DNA from: Silene noctiflora
Taxonomy: Eukaryota > Streptophyta > Magnoliopsida > Caryophyllales > Caryophyllaceae
Assembly (NCBI GenBank): GCA_009801015.1
Contig: VHZZ01010243.1
Span: 5,882 to 26,175 of the forward strand
Reading direction: 5' to 3'
DNA length: 20,294 nt
Shown here piece after piece: positions 20,001 through 20,294 of the stretch. The notes under the pieces are model-generated. The model did not search any database. It had not been told where the DNA came from and saw only the letters and a program-made list of their open reading frames with translations. A program made the translations under genes and the position numbers. Position 1 is the first letter of the stretch. Every line of letters begins with the position of its first letter.

Positions 20001-20152
20001 AGCTGTGCCAGGTCCACCACCGGCAGATCTTTTGATTCTATCGCTGTTGTTTGGACCTGGTCATGCTGGTGGGTGTTGTTTTTCAGGCCGAGGAATAGGT
20101 TTCTGTATAACTCTTCAAAAGGTGGTTCTGATCCGCCTAGATTAATATCCAT
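14020..20152 (-). CDS. GA2OX8: Gibberellin 2-beta-dioxygenase, C20 type (GA2ox8-like)
   Basis: Fe(II)/2-oxoglutarate dioxygenase that inactivates gibberellins by 2-beta-hydroxylation; this subfamily prefers C20 precursors such as GA12 and GA53. Exons on the minus strand: 20152-19677, 14699-14375 and 14256-14020. Junctions are CTCAG/GTATGT...TTGCAG/TTC (phase 2) and CTTCAG/GTGATT...TTTCAG/GCA (phase 0). The product is 345 aa. The DIOX_N domain (about 43-145) includes DLPVVDLAQL, KEWGFFQVVNHGIP and the subfamily-typical YRWGTPSA and SWSEAFHIPL. The catalytic domain has the iron ligands H223, D225 (MPHTDSDFLTI) and H279 (YKSVEHRVV), and the 2-oxoglutarate-binding R289-x-S291. The C-terminus KIGLPRFLTCG fits the family. 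All key residues are intact. Intron 1 is about 5 kb and transposon-rich; intron 2 is 118 bp. The subfamily is sure; exact numbering as GA2ox8 rather than GA2ox7 is less so. Confidence 0.95.
14700..15398. other. GA2ox intron 1, 3' part, no recognised element
   Basis: AT-rich intron DNA adjoining the exon 2 acceptor. A short dyad (ACGGTCGGTCTTTCTTAAGACC, about 14763-14784) is visible. No coding frame or transposon end could be supported. Confidence 0.4.
15399..15628. mobile_element. Stowaway-like MITE, about 230 bp
   Basis: The left end TTCCGTCCGTTCCGTTCAAT pairs with the complement of ATGACGGGGAGAGAGGGAA at the right, a decayed form of the CTCCCTCCGT ends of Stowaway (Tc1/mariner) MITEs. TA flanks both sides (15397-15398 and 15629-15630). 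The interior holds a tandem pair of AAATTAGACAACAAATGAC-like units near the right end. No coding capacity. Confidence 0.6.
15662..15870. repeat. Minisatellite-like tandem repeat, units of about 76-88 bp
   Basis: Three units begin with ATGTCTTTCATGRGTCTAA at 15662, 15750 and 15826 and continue CTTAATATAAAGTCAA.T.., then GATTTTGATCGAAAATGAT. A further isolated unit start (ATGTCTTTCATAAATCTAAC) is at 16159. Units differ by small indels. No function is evident. Confidence 0.7.
15986..16035. repeat. Perfect 25-bp tandem duplication
   Basis: TTTATTGAATTTGGTGTTTA plus ATATC occurs twice head to tail (15986-16010 and 16011-16035) with no mismatch, so the duplication is recent. Confidence 0.9.
16129..16224. 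repeat. 31-bp direct repeat next to the Helitron
   Basis: The 31-bp segment ATGCTACAAAG...AGATCAAAA is present identically at 16129-16159 and 16194-16224. The first copy is followed by TGTC. The second is followed by the Helitron and then TGTC, so the first copy mirrors the pre-insertion site. Confidence 0.85.
16225..16651 (-). mobile_element. Non-autonomous Helitron, 427 bp
   Basis: On the minus strand the element begins TCTACCTTATATAAAAGCTA (5' TC end, 16651) and ends CTAG (16228-16225). Ten bases before the end is a perfect 10-bp stem, ACCCGTGCAT/ATGCACGGGT (16235-16244 and 16249-16258), with an AAAA loop: the 3' hairpin of Helitrons. It is inserted between host A and T with no target duplication, as Helitrons do. 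There is no Rep/helicase coding region, so it depends on an autonomous partner. It is in GA2ox intron 1, in the same orientation as the gene. Confidence 0.85.
16882..17019. mobile_element. hAT-MITE remnant of the CAGTGGCGGA family
   Basis: Starts CAGTGGCGGAACCAG, a good match to the terminal repeat of the 120-289 element, and carries the AAATTTTCAATGTTTTCC core. The right end (AACGACTG) is decayed and no clear 8-bp flanking duplication remains. Confidence 0.55.
17357..17473. mobile_element. Small LTR-like or foldback fossil
   Basis: The 83-bp unit 17391-17473 runs TGTTAGAGTATAAAACCGAT...ATATTCTAACA. It has TG...CA ends and an internal CAGCTTAAGCTTTTAATTGG block, like short plant TRIM/Copia-type LTRs. 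Its two ends are also near-perfect inverted repeats of about 20 bp. A second copy of its last 33 bp lies directly before it (17357-17389). It could be a broken solo LTR of a miniature LTR element or a foldback repeat. It looks old and incomplete. Confidence 0.35.
17650..17790 (+). mobile_element. Possible decayed tRNA-derived SINE
   Basis: ACTGGTTATAGGTTATTCTA resembles a box A region, and GTGTTTGAACCATGAG, about 40 bp on, resembles box B (GGTTCGAACC). The spacing suits a tRNA-derived head. No flanking duplication or tail was identified, so this is tentative. Confidence 0.3.
17872..18166. mobile_element. Tourist-like (PIF/Harbinger) MITE, 295 bp
   Basis: Perfect 15-bp terminal inverted repeats GGGCTTGTTTGGTTG are flanked by the 3-bp duplication TTA (17869-17871 and 18167-18169), the PIF/Harbinger signature. 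The interior repeats CATGTGGGAAGTT/AACTTCC motifs on both strands and would fold extensively. It is non-coding. The perfect ends suggest a recent insertion into GA2ox intron 1. Confidence 0.85.
18580..18937. mobile_element. Second Tourist-like MITE, 358 bp, distinct family
   Basis: The left end GGTCCTATTTGGTAACAG pairs with the complement of CTGTTTACCAAACAAGACC at the right, with a few mismatches. TTA flanks both sides (18577-18579 and 18938-18940). The interior is rich in CTGCTA/TAGCA words. It is non-coding and older than the 17872-18166 element, judging by its end divergence. Confidence 0.75.
18941..19676. other. GA2ox intron 1, 5' part, no recognised element
   Basis: AT-rich intron DNA between the second Tourist-like MITE and the exon 1 donor. 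Repeated words such as TTTGAGACC/TTCGAGACC (about 19261 and 19321) and CATATTT(A/T)G occur, but no element can be bounded. Confidence 0.35.
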
Positions 20153-20294
20153 AACTATATATCAAATCACACACGTTCCTGTAAAACACGTAATGTAGAA
20201 ATTGAATAACACAATAACTATTTTGATAATATGAATTGATTTGTTTTAGGAGAGGAATATTATTATGGCTTGAAATTCAAGGTCATGGTATGGC
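20153..20294 (-). promoter_or_regulatory. Immediate upstream region (5' UTR/promoter start) of the GA2ox gene
   Basis: Only 142 bp upstream of the ATG are in the window. A TATATA stretch lies about 10 bp before the ATG, too close to act as a TATA box, so it is probably 5' UTR. The promoter itself lies outside. Confidence 0.4.

Noticed and set aside
19941-20198. Plus-strand open frames at the right edge
   Set aside because: Antisense shadows of GA2ox exon 1.

Overview
The window looks like nuclear DNA from a flowering plant. It is AT-rich, its genes have GT-AG introns, and it carries plant-type transposons (hAT, Tourist/PIF-Harbinger, Stowaway, Helitron, LINE, Au-like SINE, TRIM-like LTR fossil). 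Caryophyllales is possible from the style of the repeats, but that is a guess. I see no true tRNA or rRNA gene, CRISPR array, or phage or bacterial feature.

Three host genes can be assembled. (1) Plus strand, 1751-4972: a three-exon gene for a 138-residue protein with one membrane span near its C-terminus; function not recognised. (2) Minus strand, 13095-8665: a complete three-exon gene for the chloroplast pyruvate, phosphate dikinase regulatory protein (PDRP1/RP1), 387 aa. (3) Minus strand, 20152-14020: a complete three-exon gene for a C20-type gibberellin 2-beta-dioxygenase (GA2ox8-like), 345 aa. From memory, the Arabidopsis orthologues of genes 3 and 2 are neighbours on chromosome 4 (At4g21200, At4g21210), and a small transmembrane-protein gene (At4g21215) lies next to them. 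The order here matches, so this is probably an ancient conserved gene block. The three genes have no obvious shared pathway.

Layout. 1-900 holds hAT-type MITE copies. 1224-1500 is a TRIM-like fossil. 1751-4972 is gene 1, whose first intron holds a LINE 3' end and a MITE-like inverted repeat. 5000-8660 is intergenic, with diverged direct repeats, a hairpin MITE, an 861-bp hAT-derived element (8-bp target duplication, GGGTC-rich ends, BED-finger remnant), a GGGTCA-rich degenerate tract and a poly-A run. 8665-13095 is PDRP1; its 3-kb first intron contains a tandem duplication, one copy of which carries a SINE. 13096-14019 is the interval between the PDRP1 start and the GA2ox 3' end. 14020-20152 is the GA2ox gene; its 5-kb first intron is packed with a Stowaway-like element, minisatellite-like repeats, a Helitron, a hAT remnant, an LTR-like fossil and two Tourist-like MITEs.

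I found no convincing new multi-gene system. The most informative observations are the unrecognised small membrane-protein gene in a conserved block, two transposon insertions with intact empty-site duplicates beside them (SINE and Helitron), and the hAT derivative with GGGTC-rich ends.
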